Source: Nitrosospira sp. (GTDB taxonomy: Bacteria > Pseudomonadota > Gammaproteobacteria > Burkholderiales > Nitrosomonadaceae). Taken from it: DNA of 13,777 bases. Position numbers and translations under genes: made by a program. Below, in pieces: positions 1-6,145 of this stretch. The stretch is from contig JAKDLC010000023.1 of assembly GCA_030453055.1 (NCBI GenBank), positions 1 through 13,777 on the forward strand, read 5' to 3'. The notes under the pieces are model-generated. The model was not told the DNA's origin and did no database searches. It saw only the letters and a list, made by a program, of their open reading frames with translations. How positions within the stretch are numbered: position 1 is the stretch's first letter; each line of letters opens with the position of its first letter.

Positions 1-47
1 ACAACCGGCACTGCGAAGGTTCCAATAAAGCCAACCGCAACGACATC

Positions 48-332
48 TTAGTAAACCGTCAAAACAAGCCACAGCAAAATAAACATGATAATGATCTTTA
101 CCGCTTCTGCCTTCAGTGCCGTTATCAGCGCGCCGCCCGCGGTAGAGCCGCGGTAGCGCGAGATAATTGCCGCAAAAGCGGCAGCGGAAATAATACTGAC
201 CACCCCTCCCAATAATGCGGAAGCCGCCCCATGAAATCCCCATACCAACCCGAGAGTCAACACCATCGCCACAGTGACGATCAATTGCCAACGCATGACG
301 ATGCGCACGGGCTTGTTTCGTATCCAGGGCAT
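48..332 (-). CDS. atpI: ATP synthase subunit I (AtpI), F0 assembly factor
   Basis: The 94-residue protein is small and almost wholly hydrophobic, with segments at about residues 14-34, 36-56 and 76-93. It has the glycine-rich stretch GAASALLGG (about 35-43) and, before the last membrane segment, the charged KAEAVK (about 74-79), which I recognise from the ATP synthase I-chain family. Family members help assemble the c-ring and the F0 sector in the inner membrane. The gene is first in the atp operon of many proteobacteria, so atpB should follow just beyond the left edge. An ATG at 44-46 on the minus strand could begin the next gene, but too little is visible to call it. No clear Shine-Dalgarno precedes the ATG at 330-332. 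Met13 is an alternative start, but it would remove part of the first segment. A strong promoter lies upstream at 448-476. Confidence 0.85.
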   Translation of the reverse strand: MPWIRNKPVRIVMRWQLIVTVAMVLTLGLVWGFHGAASALLGGVVSIISAAAFAAIISRYRGSTAGGALITALKAEAVKIIIMFILLWLVLTVY

Positions 333-447
333 AATTTTTGGCGTCTGTTAGAAAAACTGGCTAGGCGTGACCCTCTCCGGGTTCTTCTTTTAGGCCGTGC
401 CGAAACGTGAAAGTCGGCTGAGGTTGACCGAATTTCAAAACACGCGG

Positions 448-476
448 ATTTTAATCTGCTTGAGCGAGCCAGTCAA
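448..476 (-). promoter_or_regulatory. Putative sigma70 promoter of atpI / atp operon
   Basis: Read on the minus strand, positions 476-471 give TTGACT (5 of 6 to the -35 consensus). After exactly 17 bases, positions 453-448 give TAAAAT (5 of 6 to the -10 consensus). Transcription would start near 441, leaving an untranslated leader of about 110 bases before the atpI ATG. It is the best promoter match I noticed in the window and points the right way for a highly expressed ATPase operon. Not tested. Confidence 0.6.
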
Positions 477-614
477 TGGAAAGTCTTCCCTTGTATCAAG
501 GAATCTCCACAGCGGTTATCGAGACCGCCATGCCCATTAACGAGTGTGTGTGATGTAAGTCCGGACAGGAGAATTTTTTAGTGCCGGCGCACTATTGGTC
601 CGGCAAGCAACTAT

Positions 615-775
615 CCCGGATGTTTCATAAATTGACGCGCGCCCTCGCTGGTCTTTTGTTTCGTATGGGAATTTTGCTCGGTCGGGCGTATGAGTCACTA
701 CGCCACTCCCTCACAAAGTCCCCCTACAAAACAAAATCCTGCGCGTTCATCACGCGAATTTATGAAACATCCGGG
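615..775 (+). mobile_element. 161-bp palindromic MITE-like element, family 1, copy A
   Basis: The ends are perfect 19-bp inverted repeats, CCCGGATGTTTCATAAATT at 615-633 and its complement at 757-775. The flanking bases CTAT at 611-614 and CTAT at 776-779 form a 4-bp target-site duplication. The inside is also palindromic: the two halves (about 76 bases each) pair imperfectly along their whole length, closing on a perfect stem GGCGTA/TACGCC (685-690/699-704) around an 8-base loop. There is no transposase, so it must be moved by an enzyme encoded elsewhere. A second copy, inverted and roughly 90% identical by eye, is at 8381-8539. Frames that cross the element are accidental. Four-bp duplications are known for IS1380 and some other IS families, but I cannot assign the parent element. 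Confidence 0.88.
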
Positions 776-870
776 CTATAAACACCATACCGGCAGAAGC
801 CGGTACCTGGCAGTGAGATGCGCGACCCGATGGGCATGGGGGCGATCATGGTATTTCCTGCGGACATCCC

Positions 871-1362
871 CTACGCTGCCCGGTCCCCGCTTCGCGAGTC
901 CCCCTCCCATGCCTTATAGAATTCAACGAAAAAGCGGACTGCGCCCAGAGGCTCCACGCTATGCAGGACTTCCGGCACAACGATTCCAATCCTGTCCGGA
1001 GACAATTCGATATCCGCTTTCAGGGCGGGGACACGATAGCGAACCTTTCCTTCGGCTACCATTATCTTTGCCCAGACGCCGGTTTTTGTCGAGTGGTCTT
1101 TTCTCAAGCCGGCCGGCAGCGTTTCCTCGGTAAAGACGGGCGTCCGTTTATACGCAACAAAGCTATCCGGCAATTCGAATTTATCGCATCGAACACAGTC
1201 GAGAGTCTTCCCCAGCATGCTGCTGCGGCCCTGCTCGGTGGTAACCCATGAGCGGTTGATAAATGGCGGGTTATGCCGCACATGCTGCGGATGCCCACAA
1301 CTGAGAATCGCGATCGAATCCCCCTCGTCGTCGAATCCAAATCCTGTAATCGGCCGTTCCAT
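871..1362 (-). CDS. DUF3565-DUF1971 fusion protein (putative zinc-binding plus cupin-like domain)
   Basis: The 163-residue protein has two recognisable parts. Residues 1-60 match the DUF3565 pattern: MERPITGFGFDDEGD, then CGHPQHVRH (22-30), NPPFINR, and CVRC (56-59). The Cys/His spacing suggests a small metal-binding fold. Residues about 70-150 match DUF1971, the domain seen with tellurite-resistance TehB-type proteins: YKRTPVFTEETLPAGLRKDHSTK, then GIVVPEVLHSVEPLG and RFFVEFY. That part is predicted to be a small beta-barrel. The two domains usually occur as separate proteins or separate annotations, and the biochemical role of neither is established to my knowledge. It is probably cytoplasmic, with no signal or membrane segment. 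The ATG lacks a clear Shine-Dalgarno, but residue 1 matches the family's usual start. It stands alone: the next minus-strand gene upstream ends about 395 bases away. The last dozen residues are low in conservation. Confidence 0.8.
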   Translation of the reverse strand: MERPITGFGFDDEGDSIAILSCGHPQHVRHNPPFINRSWVTTEQGRSSMLGKTLDCVRCDKFELPDSFVAYKRTPVFTEETLPAGLRKDHSTKTGVWAKIMVAEGKVRYRVPALKADIELSPDRIGIVVPEVLHSVEPLGAVRFFVEFYKAWEGDSRSGDRAA

Positions 1363-1456
1363 ATAAGTGGGATAGCAAGTCGTTAAAAATGCGAGGCTTT
1401 GCGTTCAGTCGAACAAGCGCCGGATCATATTGCTATATGCCTCTGTACGGTTTTCA

Positions 1457-1555
1457 GTAGGATGGGTGGAGTGAAGCGCAACCCATCATTTGATCATGGT
1501 TTGATGCTTGTTCAATTCGGGTTTTGATGGGTTGCGCTACGCTTCACCCATCCTA
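1457..1555. repeat. Large inverted repeat, GGATGGGTG...CAACCCATC type
   Basis: Two arms of about 31 bases, 1457-1488 and 1525-1555, face each other across a 36-base loop. Each arm carries GTAGGATGGGTG at one end and GCGCAACCCATCA at the other. The arms differ in the middle (GAGTGAAGC in one, AAGCGTAGC in the other), so they look like two related repeat units placed head to head rather than one perfect palindrome. I recognise this sequence type as a common dispersed repeat in proteobacterial genomes. In RNA it would form a strong stem. It lies about 95 bases upstream of the start of the gene at 871-1362. Confidence 0.75.
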
Positions 1556-1593
1556 CATAAGCGCCAAACTGAGAATGGTTCATAGGCATACAT

Positions 1594-1602
1594 TGCTATA
1601 AT
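1594..1602 (+). promoter_or_regulatory. Possible extended -10 promoter element without an obvious gene
   Basis: TGCTATAAT at 1594-1602 is a perfect TATAAT preceded by the TG of an extended -10 element. No good -35 hexamer lies 16-18 bases upstream (AATGGT at 1574-1579). The next annotated gene in this direction is far away, and the adjacent gene at 1757-2749 is on the other strand. It could drive a small RNA or antisense transcript, or be chance in an AT-rich stretch. Confidence 0.25.
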
Positions 1603-1670
1603 ACTCCAAGTTATCCATACAACAATACTTTTTATTCGTTTCCGGGAGCTGCGAATCGACAGGCCTGCTG

Positions 1671-1702
1671 ATGTTAAGTCAATGTTAAGTCAATGTTAAG
1701 TC
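1671..1702. repeat. Three perfect 11-bp tandem repeats, ATGTTAAGTC(A)
   Basis: The decamer ATGTTAAGTC occurs at 1671-1680, 1682-1691 and 1693-1702, giving an exact period of 11 bases (one helical turn). Direct repeats with this period are the usual binding pattern of OmpR/PhoB-type response regulators. The site is between two minus-strand genes, about 310 bases upstream of the start of 871-1362 and just past the stop of 1757-2749. A replication-slippage origin is equally possible. Confidence 0.7.
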
Positions 1703-1756
1703 GTCATTAAATTCGCCCCTTGTATGCTCTGCGAAAATGGAGCGAGTTTGTGACGG

Positions 1757-2749
1757 TCAACCCGCTTCTACGGCCTTGAGCATGTTTTGAGCCATACGAA
1801 GCGTGAAACGCACTTGCCCCCGATCCCAAGGGGTAAATCGCGGGAGCTGGTATAAGTCGCCACCCATCCTGGCTGCGCCATGAGCGGTCGACACCGCCGC
1901 ATCGAAGCCCAAATCCTTGACCATCCTCACATGGTCCGGCAGATAGTCGTTTCCCGGCTTTCCATTTGGATAAGCGAAAAGCCGCACCGGGGCGCGGATA
2001 ATACTCTCCAGCATCTCCTTGCCAGTGGCAATTTCGGCACGCGCCGCATCATTCTCCAACCGCGCCAGAATAGGGTGATTAGCAGTATGCCCGCCAATTT
2101 CCATCCCTGCGTTATGCAGGACTCGGATCTGTTCCGAAGTCATCATGAGATTGGTGGGGAGACGGACCGGAATGAGTGCGCACATTGCCTCTACCCGTGA
2201 TCGCCGCAGGTCCGGGGGCAGATACTTGAGCTTACCGAGTACGCTATGAATAGCCTGGCGGCGCTGTGGCAAAGTTCCGATCTCGAATTGTCCCAGACCC
2301 ATACCGCTGAGATCAAGTCGCTCCCCCGGCGCCCGGCGGATCAACTCGATCACCGTATCATTCCACATCCGGCCGCCATCGAGGAAACCGGCCGCCACAA
2401 AAAAAGTGGCGAAGATGTCGTGTTTCTGCAGGATTGGCAGGGCGACTTCCGCGTTGTCTGCGTAACCGTCATCGAAAGTGACGCATGCCGCGCGAGACGG
2501 CAATTTACCTTGGCGCAGACCCTGCACCGCATCAAAGAGAGAAATTACGTTGAAGCAGGTTGTAAGGAGCCTCATTTGCCGATCGAAGGTTTCCGCACCG
2601 CCTTCGTCCGGAAACAAGGGGTCCGGTTGGAATGGTACACGGTGATATATCAGGATGGACAAGCGGCCATGTGAGCCGCCCGGAGAAAAAAGGTGCAGGA
2701 GCGCAAGGCTCGGCAATAATGTCCATGTCTGCATAGGCTCAGCACTCAA
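1757..2749 (-). CDS. Polysaccharide deacetylase (NodB domain, carbohydrate esterase 4)
   Basis: The 330-residue protein carries the CE4/NodB motifs in order: ILIYHRVP (about 33-39), TFDDGY (91-96, catalytic and first metal-binding aspartates), HTANHP (221-226, metal-binding histidines) and FAYPNGK (258-264). These enzymes use a divalent metal to remove N- or O-acetyl groups from glycans. The likely substrate is the exopolysaccharide made by this locus. The first 30 residues contain a hydrophobic patch (LLPSLALLHLF), but there is no clear cleavable signal. The long start is a TTG with GGAG eight bases upstream; Met6 (2732-2734) has no Shine-Dalgarno, so I keep the TTG. It lies about 100 bases downstream of the ligase gene on the same strand. 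It resembles deacetylases of exosortase-type glycan loci, but I cannot place it in a named subfamily. Confidence 0.88.
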   Translation of the reverse strand: MSAEPMQTWTLLPSLALLHLFSPGGSHGRLSILIYHRVPFQPDPLFPDEGGAETFDRQMRLLTTCFNVISLFDAVQGLRQGKLPSRAACVTFDDGYADNAEVALPILQKHDIFATFFVAAGFLDGGRMWNDTVIELIRRAPGERLDLSGMGLGQFEIGTLPQRRQAIHSVLGKLKYLPPDLRRSRVEAMCALIPVRLPTNLMMTSEQIRVLHNAGMEIGGHTANHPILARLENDAARAEIATGKEMLESIIRAPVRLFAYPNGKPGNDYLPDHVRMVKDLGFDAAVSTAHGAARMGGDLYQLPRFTPWDRGQVRFTLRMAQNMLKAVEAG

Positions 2750-2848
2750 CGCGAACGCTCCAGGTAGCCGGATTCATGCGCTGAAATGGACACTATCCAG
2801 TCGCCGCCAAATATTCATCGACAGTAACTCCCTTCGATGACCATGCCG

Positions 2849-4189
2849 CTAGCCCGAATCCTTGGCAATGGGTTGCGATCGCGATCGGTTTAACTGTCCA
2901 AGCGGCCGTTGCGAACCGTATCCTTTCTTGACAACGACTGATGAGGTCTTCTCCCTCAGTTCCTTTTCTATCAGAACACGAGTCGCCACCATTGCGCCCA
3001 TGAGGTAATAAGGCACATCAAAATAGAGCAGGCTGAGGAATGCTCCGCCCGTGGCAAAACCAATCAGGCTCACCTGGATCATGGTCGCCAGATTGGAGGC
3101 CCACTTGTATTCTTCGAGATTTCTCGTATGACGAATGATCCATGTGCCCGTGTTCCAGGTCAGCAAGCCAAGGAGGAGATATAAAGCCAACCCTACAAAC
3201 CCATGCTCACCCAAGGCCTGAAAGTAGATGCTGTGTGCCGCGTGTACATCCGTAGGGTTGGGAGCGTAACGATAAAAAAGTTCAGGTGTAATGACCTCGA
3301 ATCCGCCACCCGTTAAAGGCCGGTCTTTGGCCAGATTGTAGGCCATCCACCAAGCGTTGAAACGTCCCTGGACCGAGCCATCCTCCTCGTAGTCAGTGAT
3401 AGTATCCATTCGTTGAGACCACCGTTCAGGCATGAATGCTAACAGCGGCGGAACAGCCAGCACCAGTAGCAGCCCGAGACGAACCTTTTGCCCGCTTTTG
3501 AGCCAAAGAAACATAGCCATGGCTGCAATCGCCACCAGGGCTCCTCTTGAGTGGGTACCGAGTGCGGCCACCGCGCAAAGCAGTATGGCGGCTGTCAGAC
3601 CATGGCGCGCCCATGGTTTGCGGGATATCATTTGAAGATAGTGCATCAGCGGAATAGTCATGATGAGTGCAAGGGCGATTTCGTTATTTCCGCCGATGAA
3701 AGTGCCTACAGGTCCCCAGACCATTTCCTCCCCGGCCGTTCTTATCGTGAAAATACCGCCCTTGACACCGTAGTAACCAAGCGAAACGACTATTACCAGA
3801 ATGAGGAGTTGCACCTGTTGTTTTGTTTTTATGAGCATGCAGATTACAACCGTCATCAGCATGATCTTCATGACTTTGTTCCACTGAGTATATATTTCGT
3901 CCGGATAAAGAGAAAGCAGCGAGGTCACATTCAGCCAGAACACGAACGCTATGAAAGCCCAGATGGCGGAAGTCAGAGGCAGGTTTTTCGGCTCCTTGGT
4001 GAATAGAAGGGCAGCCATCGTGACTGCGGCGACAATAGCGGCAAAAGGAAATGACGTAGCGAATCCCCACCCTTGAGTATGGGGATTCATGACGCTGATC
4101 AATACCCACATCAATGCGCCTATATACGGCCTTTTGAAGATATAAGGCAGGCAACCGAAAATGATCAACGTGACGAGAATGTCTCTCAT
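2849..4189 (-). CDS. O-antigen ligase-like membrane protein, exosortase A system-associated O-glycosylation ligase type
   Basis: The 446-residue protein has about ten to twelve hydrophobic segments and the Wzy_C/O-antigen ligase pattern. After the central segments comes THSRGA (212-217), then a large extracytoplasmic loop with GRFNAWWMAYNLAKDRPL (275-292), TGGGFE and HAAHSIYFQALGEHGFVG (316-333). The N-terminus, with RPYIGALMWVLISVMNPHTQGWGFA, matches what I recall of the putative O-glycosylation ligases found beside exosortase A and PEP-CTERM genes. Such proteins act at the periplasmic face of the inner membrane and transfer a lipid-linked glycan to an acceptor, or polymerise it. The C-terminal 35 residues are basic and polar. 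An in-frame stop seven codons upstream of the ATG rules out a longer start. No exosortase or PEP-CTERM protein is visible in the window. It lies 88 bases downstream of cysC and could be co-transcribed. Confidence 0.85.
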   Translation of the reverse strand: MRDILVTLIIFGCLPYIFKRPYIGALMWVLISVMNPHTQGWGFATSFPFAAIVAAVTMAALLFTKEPKNLPLTSAIWAFIAFVFWLNVTSLLSLYPDEIYTQWNKVMKIMLMTVVICMLIKTKQQVQLLILVIVVSLGYYGVKGGIFTIRTAGEEMVWGPVGTFIGGNNEIALALIMTIPLMHYLQMISRKPWARHGLTAAILLCAVAALGTHSRGALVAIAAMAMFLWLKSGQKVRLGLLLVLAVPPLLAFMPERWSQRMDTITDYEEDGSVQGRFNAWWMAYNLAKDRPLTGGGFEVITPELFYRYAPNPTDVHAAHSIYFQALGEHGFVGLALYLLLGLLTWNTGTWIIRHTRNLEEYKWASNLATMIQVSLIGFATGGAFLSLLYFDVPYYLMGAMVATRVLIEKELREKTSSVVVKKGYGSQRPLGQLNRSRSQPIAKDSG

Positions 4190-4277
4190 GCTTGCATGGC
4201 AAATCTCTCAATTGTTTGCAACCTATCACCGGCCGGCGGGCCGCTAACAATTCCTCCCCCCTTGCTTTGAAAGTCGC

Positions 4278-4898
4278 TCATCGTTGCCGGTCAGTATCAC
4301 GAAAGACGTCGCGCTGCTGTAGATATTCAATTACTTGTGCGACGCAATCCCCAAGCGGCAATTCGCCCGTTCTAACCGTCAGCTCCGGATTGGTAGGCAA
4401 TTCATAAGGTGACGATATTCCGGTAAATTCCTTCACCTCGCCGGCCCGCGCTCGTTTATAAAGACCTTTTACATCACGCTGCTCACACACATCCAGGCTG
4501 GCTTCGCAAAAAATTTCGATGAAGTCCCCATGCGGAAAAATGCTGCGCGCCCTTTGCCGGTCCGCCCGGAACGGTGAAATGAACGCCGTCATTGCGATCA
4601 CGCCCGACTCGACCAGTAATTTGGCCGCCTCGCCTATCCGGCGAATGTTTTCAGTTCGGTCCTGCACCGAAAAACCGAGATCGGAACACAAACCTTGACG
4701 GACATTGTCGCCATCCAGCACAAAAGTGCGGCAGTTCAGTTGAAAAAGCTTGTCCTCCACCGCATGCGCCAACGTGGATTTACCCGAACCGGAAAGGCCG
4801 GTGTACCACAACACGACAGAGCGATGCCCGTTCAAGCGTTCCCGGTAGGCGCGAGTAACCGTGGCATTGTGCCAAACTGTGTTTGTACTCCCGCTCAT
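4278..4898 (-). CDS. cysC: Adenylyl-sulfate kinase (APS kinase)
   Basis: The 206-residue protein matches APS kinase throughout. It has the P-loop GLSGSGKST (34-42), [10 protein letters not shown] (61-70), the FISPF segment (106-110, whose serine is the phosphoserine position in E. coli CysC), and [23 protein letters not shown] (144-166). It phosphorylates adenosine 5'-phosphosulfate to PAPS in the cytosol. No sulfate adenylyltransferase or PAPS reductase gene is adjacent. The gene is instead divergent from a sulfotransferase (start 5150) and upstream of glycan genes, so the PAPS is more likely meant for sulfating a surface polymer than for cysteine synthesis. The start is supported by AAGG eight bases upstream of the ATG and by family length (about 200 residues). 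All key residues are present. Confidence 0.95.
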   Translation of the reverse strand: MSGSTNTVWHNATVTRAYRERLNGHRSVVLWYTGLSGSGKSTLAHAVEDKLFQLNCRTFVLDGDNVRQGLCSDLGFSVQDRTENIRRIGEAAKLLVESGVIAMTAFISPFRADRQRARSIFPHGDFIEIFCEASLDVCEQRDVKGLYKRARAGEVKEFTGISSPYELPTNPELTVRTGELPLGDCVAQVIEYLQQRDVFRDTDRQR

Positions 4899-4955
4899 GT
4901 CTCTGCCTTAAGTATCTTTTCGAATGAAATGGGGTACGAATGTACATTTGAGTCA

Positions 4956-4998
4956 ATATAATCTAACGGCTTAATGGAGCGCGCTCTTTAGATTATAT
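4956..4998. promoter_or_regulatory. Inverted repeat in the cysC/sulfotransferase divergent promoter region
   Basis: ATATAATCTAA at 4956-4966 is matched by its exact complement at 4988-4998, separated by 21 bases that include the perfect palindrome GAGCGCGCTC (4977-4986). TATAAT hexamers occur here in both directions (plus strand 4957-4962 and 4996-5001, minus strand 4992-4997), but none has a good -35 box at the right distance. The place, between two divergent genes that would make and use PAPS, suits a shared operator or divergent promoter. Confidence 0.4.
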
Positions 4999-5077
4999 AA
5001 TTGGGCAGCGCGCCTGCAGCTTTAATTAAAAAAAGAGCGAGGCGTTCTCATCGACCGATAGAATTATTAGAAACCAA

Positions 5078-5089
5078 CCCGGATGTTTC
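5078..5089 (+). repeat. Isolated 12-bp end of the family-1 palindromic element
   Basis: CCCGGATGTTTC here is identical to the first 12 bases of the terminal repeat of the elements at 615-775 and 8381-8539, then diverges (GGGAAG instead of ATAAATT). A shorter echo, CCGGATGTT, lies at 5123-5131. It may be the relic of a deleted copy upstream of the sulfotransferase; chance cannot be excluded. Confidence 0.35.
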
Positions 5090-5149
5090 GGGAAGATCAT
5101 GGGGTCGTTTTTGTGTTCGCCACCGGATGTTAACAAATAGAGGGCTTGA

Positions 5150-6127
5150 GTGAAAGTTAATAACGCATTGATCATTCTGGGGATGCATCGGAGCGGCACG
5201 TCCTTGTTAACGGGATTGCTCAGCCAGGTAGGGGTCAGAATGGGGAGGCGGCTATATGCGCCGCAGAAAGGTGTTAACGAAAAAGGCTTCTGGGAACACG
5301 AGGATATTGTCGATACGCACGACGAATTATTGTTGAGCCTATGCTCACAATGGGATGACTTGTTACCCTTGAAGGGTAATTGGTGGGAAGGCGATGTCGC
5401 CAGGCCTTTTATCGATCGCCTGAGTGATCTTGTCCGGCGGGATTTTTCCAACGCGGATGTCTGGGCTCTTAAGGACCCCCGGATGTGCCGATTATTGCCG
5501 TTATGGTTTCCCATCCTTGTGACTCGGCAGGTCAGGCCAACTTTTATTTGCATGAACAGGAATCCATTCGAGGTAGTTGCGTCATTAAAAAAACGGGACG
5601 GCTTTTCTAACGAAAAAGCGCTGGTTTTGTGGTTGAGCCATTCACTCTCCGCCGAATTTTATTCCAGGAGCCGTGCACGGATTTTTATCGAATTTGATCA
5701 GGTCTTGAAAAATCCCGCCGAGGTATTGTTAAAGATAGAAAAGGAATCAGATCTTGTTTTCCCGATAGCTGTGAAAGAAGCAGGTGCAAAAATCGATGCT
5801 TTTGTATCTCCTGATTTGCGGCATCATAAAACCGACGCAATCCTGAAACCGTCGCACGACGAACTTTCGTCAATGGCGTACGAGCTGCACCGGGCTTTTA
5901 CTGAAATGTCCGCTGGAGATAAGGATTTGCACGAGTTGGTCGACGGGGTTGCAGCCGATTTTGCCGCCTATCAGAAAAAATGGAATGTGGAGTTAGTGGA
6001 ACAGATTCGCTACCTTAATGAGGAGCGCGCCGACTATAGGCTTAAATTTTTTCAGATTTATAACTCATGGAGCTGGTTATTGGCCAAGCCGTTTTGGTTG
6101 ATAGAAAAAGTGTTGCGTAAGTATTAA
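5150..6127 (+). CDS. PAPS-dependent sulfotransferase family protein
   Basis: The 325-residue protein begins with LIILGMHRSGTSLLTGLL (7-24), the 5'-phosphosulfate-binding loop of sulfotransferases, in the variant seen in bacterial glycan sulfotransferases. WALKDPRMCRLLPLW (105-119) and MNRNPFEVVASLKKRDG (135-151) fit the region that binds the 3'-phosphate of PAPS. IEFDQVLKNP (180-189) is another conserved family segment. There is no signal peptide. A hydrophobic, aromatic tail (about 304-320) may touch the membrane. It would move sulfate from PAPS onto a hydroxyl or amine of a sugar or lipid acceptor. The start is GTG with GAGG about seven bases upstream. It is divergent from cysC (251 bases between starts) and convergent with the DHH gene (18 bases between stops). 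The acceptor cannot be read from the sequence. Confidence 0.88.
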   Translation: MKVNNALIILGMHRSGTSLLTGLLSQVGVRMGRRLYAPQKGVNEKGFWEHEDIVDTHDELLLSLCSQWDDLLPLKGNWWEGDVARPFIDRLSDLVRRDFSNADVWALKDPRMCRLLPLWFPILVTRQVRPTFICMNRNPFEVVASLKKRDGFSNEKALVLWLSHSLSAEFYSRSRARIFIEFDQVLKNPAEVLLKIEKESDLVFPIAVKEAGAKIDAFVSPDLRHHKTDAILKPSHDELSSMAYELHRAFTEMSAGDKDLHELVDGVAADFAAYQKKWNVELVEQIRYLNEERADYRLKFFQIYNSWSWLLAKPFWLIEKVLRKY

Positions 6128-6145
6128 CCCGGTAGAAACGACACA

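Larger units (their letters stand above)
333..870. other. Gene-free stretch between atpI and the DUF3565-DUF1971 gene
   Basis: No convincing gene was found here. The stretch holds the atpI promoter and leader (333-476) and MITE copy A (615-775). It also has a small GC-rich hairpin, TACCGGC-AGAA-GCCGGTA at 788-805, about 65 bases downstream of the minus-strand stop at 871. That hairpin has no run of T on either side, so it is not a convincing intrinsic terminator. The only long open frames overlap the palindromic element or oppose the gene at 871-1362, and look accidental. Confidence 0.6.
1363..1756. other. Gene-free stretch with repeats
   Basis: This 394-base interval has no credible ORF. 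It holds the inverted repeat at 1457-1555, the extended -10-like site at 1594-1602 and the 11-bp tandem repeats at 1671-1702, with AT-rich sequence between them. The promoter of the gene at 871-1362 must lie here if that gene has its own, but I see no good match. Confidence 0.5.

Noticed and set aside
1..47. Possible first codons of atpB (ATG at 44-46, minus strand)
   Set aside because: Only about 15 codons are visible and they do not show a recognisable AtpB N-terminus. The true start may lie beyond the window.
581..1133. Two open frames on the plus strand (581-781 and 690-1133)
   Set aside because: They run through the palindromic element and then antisense to the DUF3565-DUF1971 gene. Codons look random and no family is recognisable.
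3684..4250. Frame starting at a TTG (4248-4250) near a GGGGGAGGAA sequence
   Set aside because: It runs out of frame through the membrane-ligase gene and encodes an unlikely, basic, histidine-rich protein; the purine-rich site is too close to that TTG.
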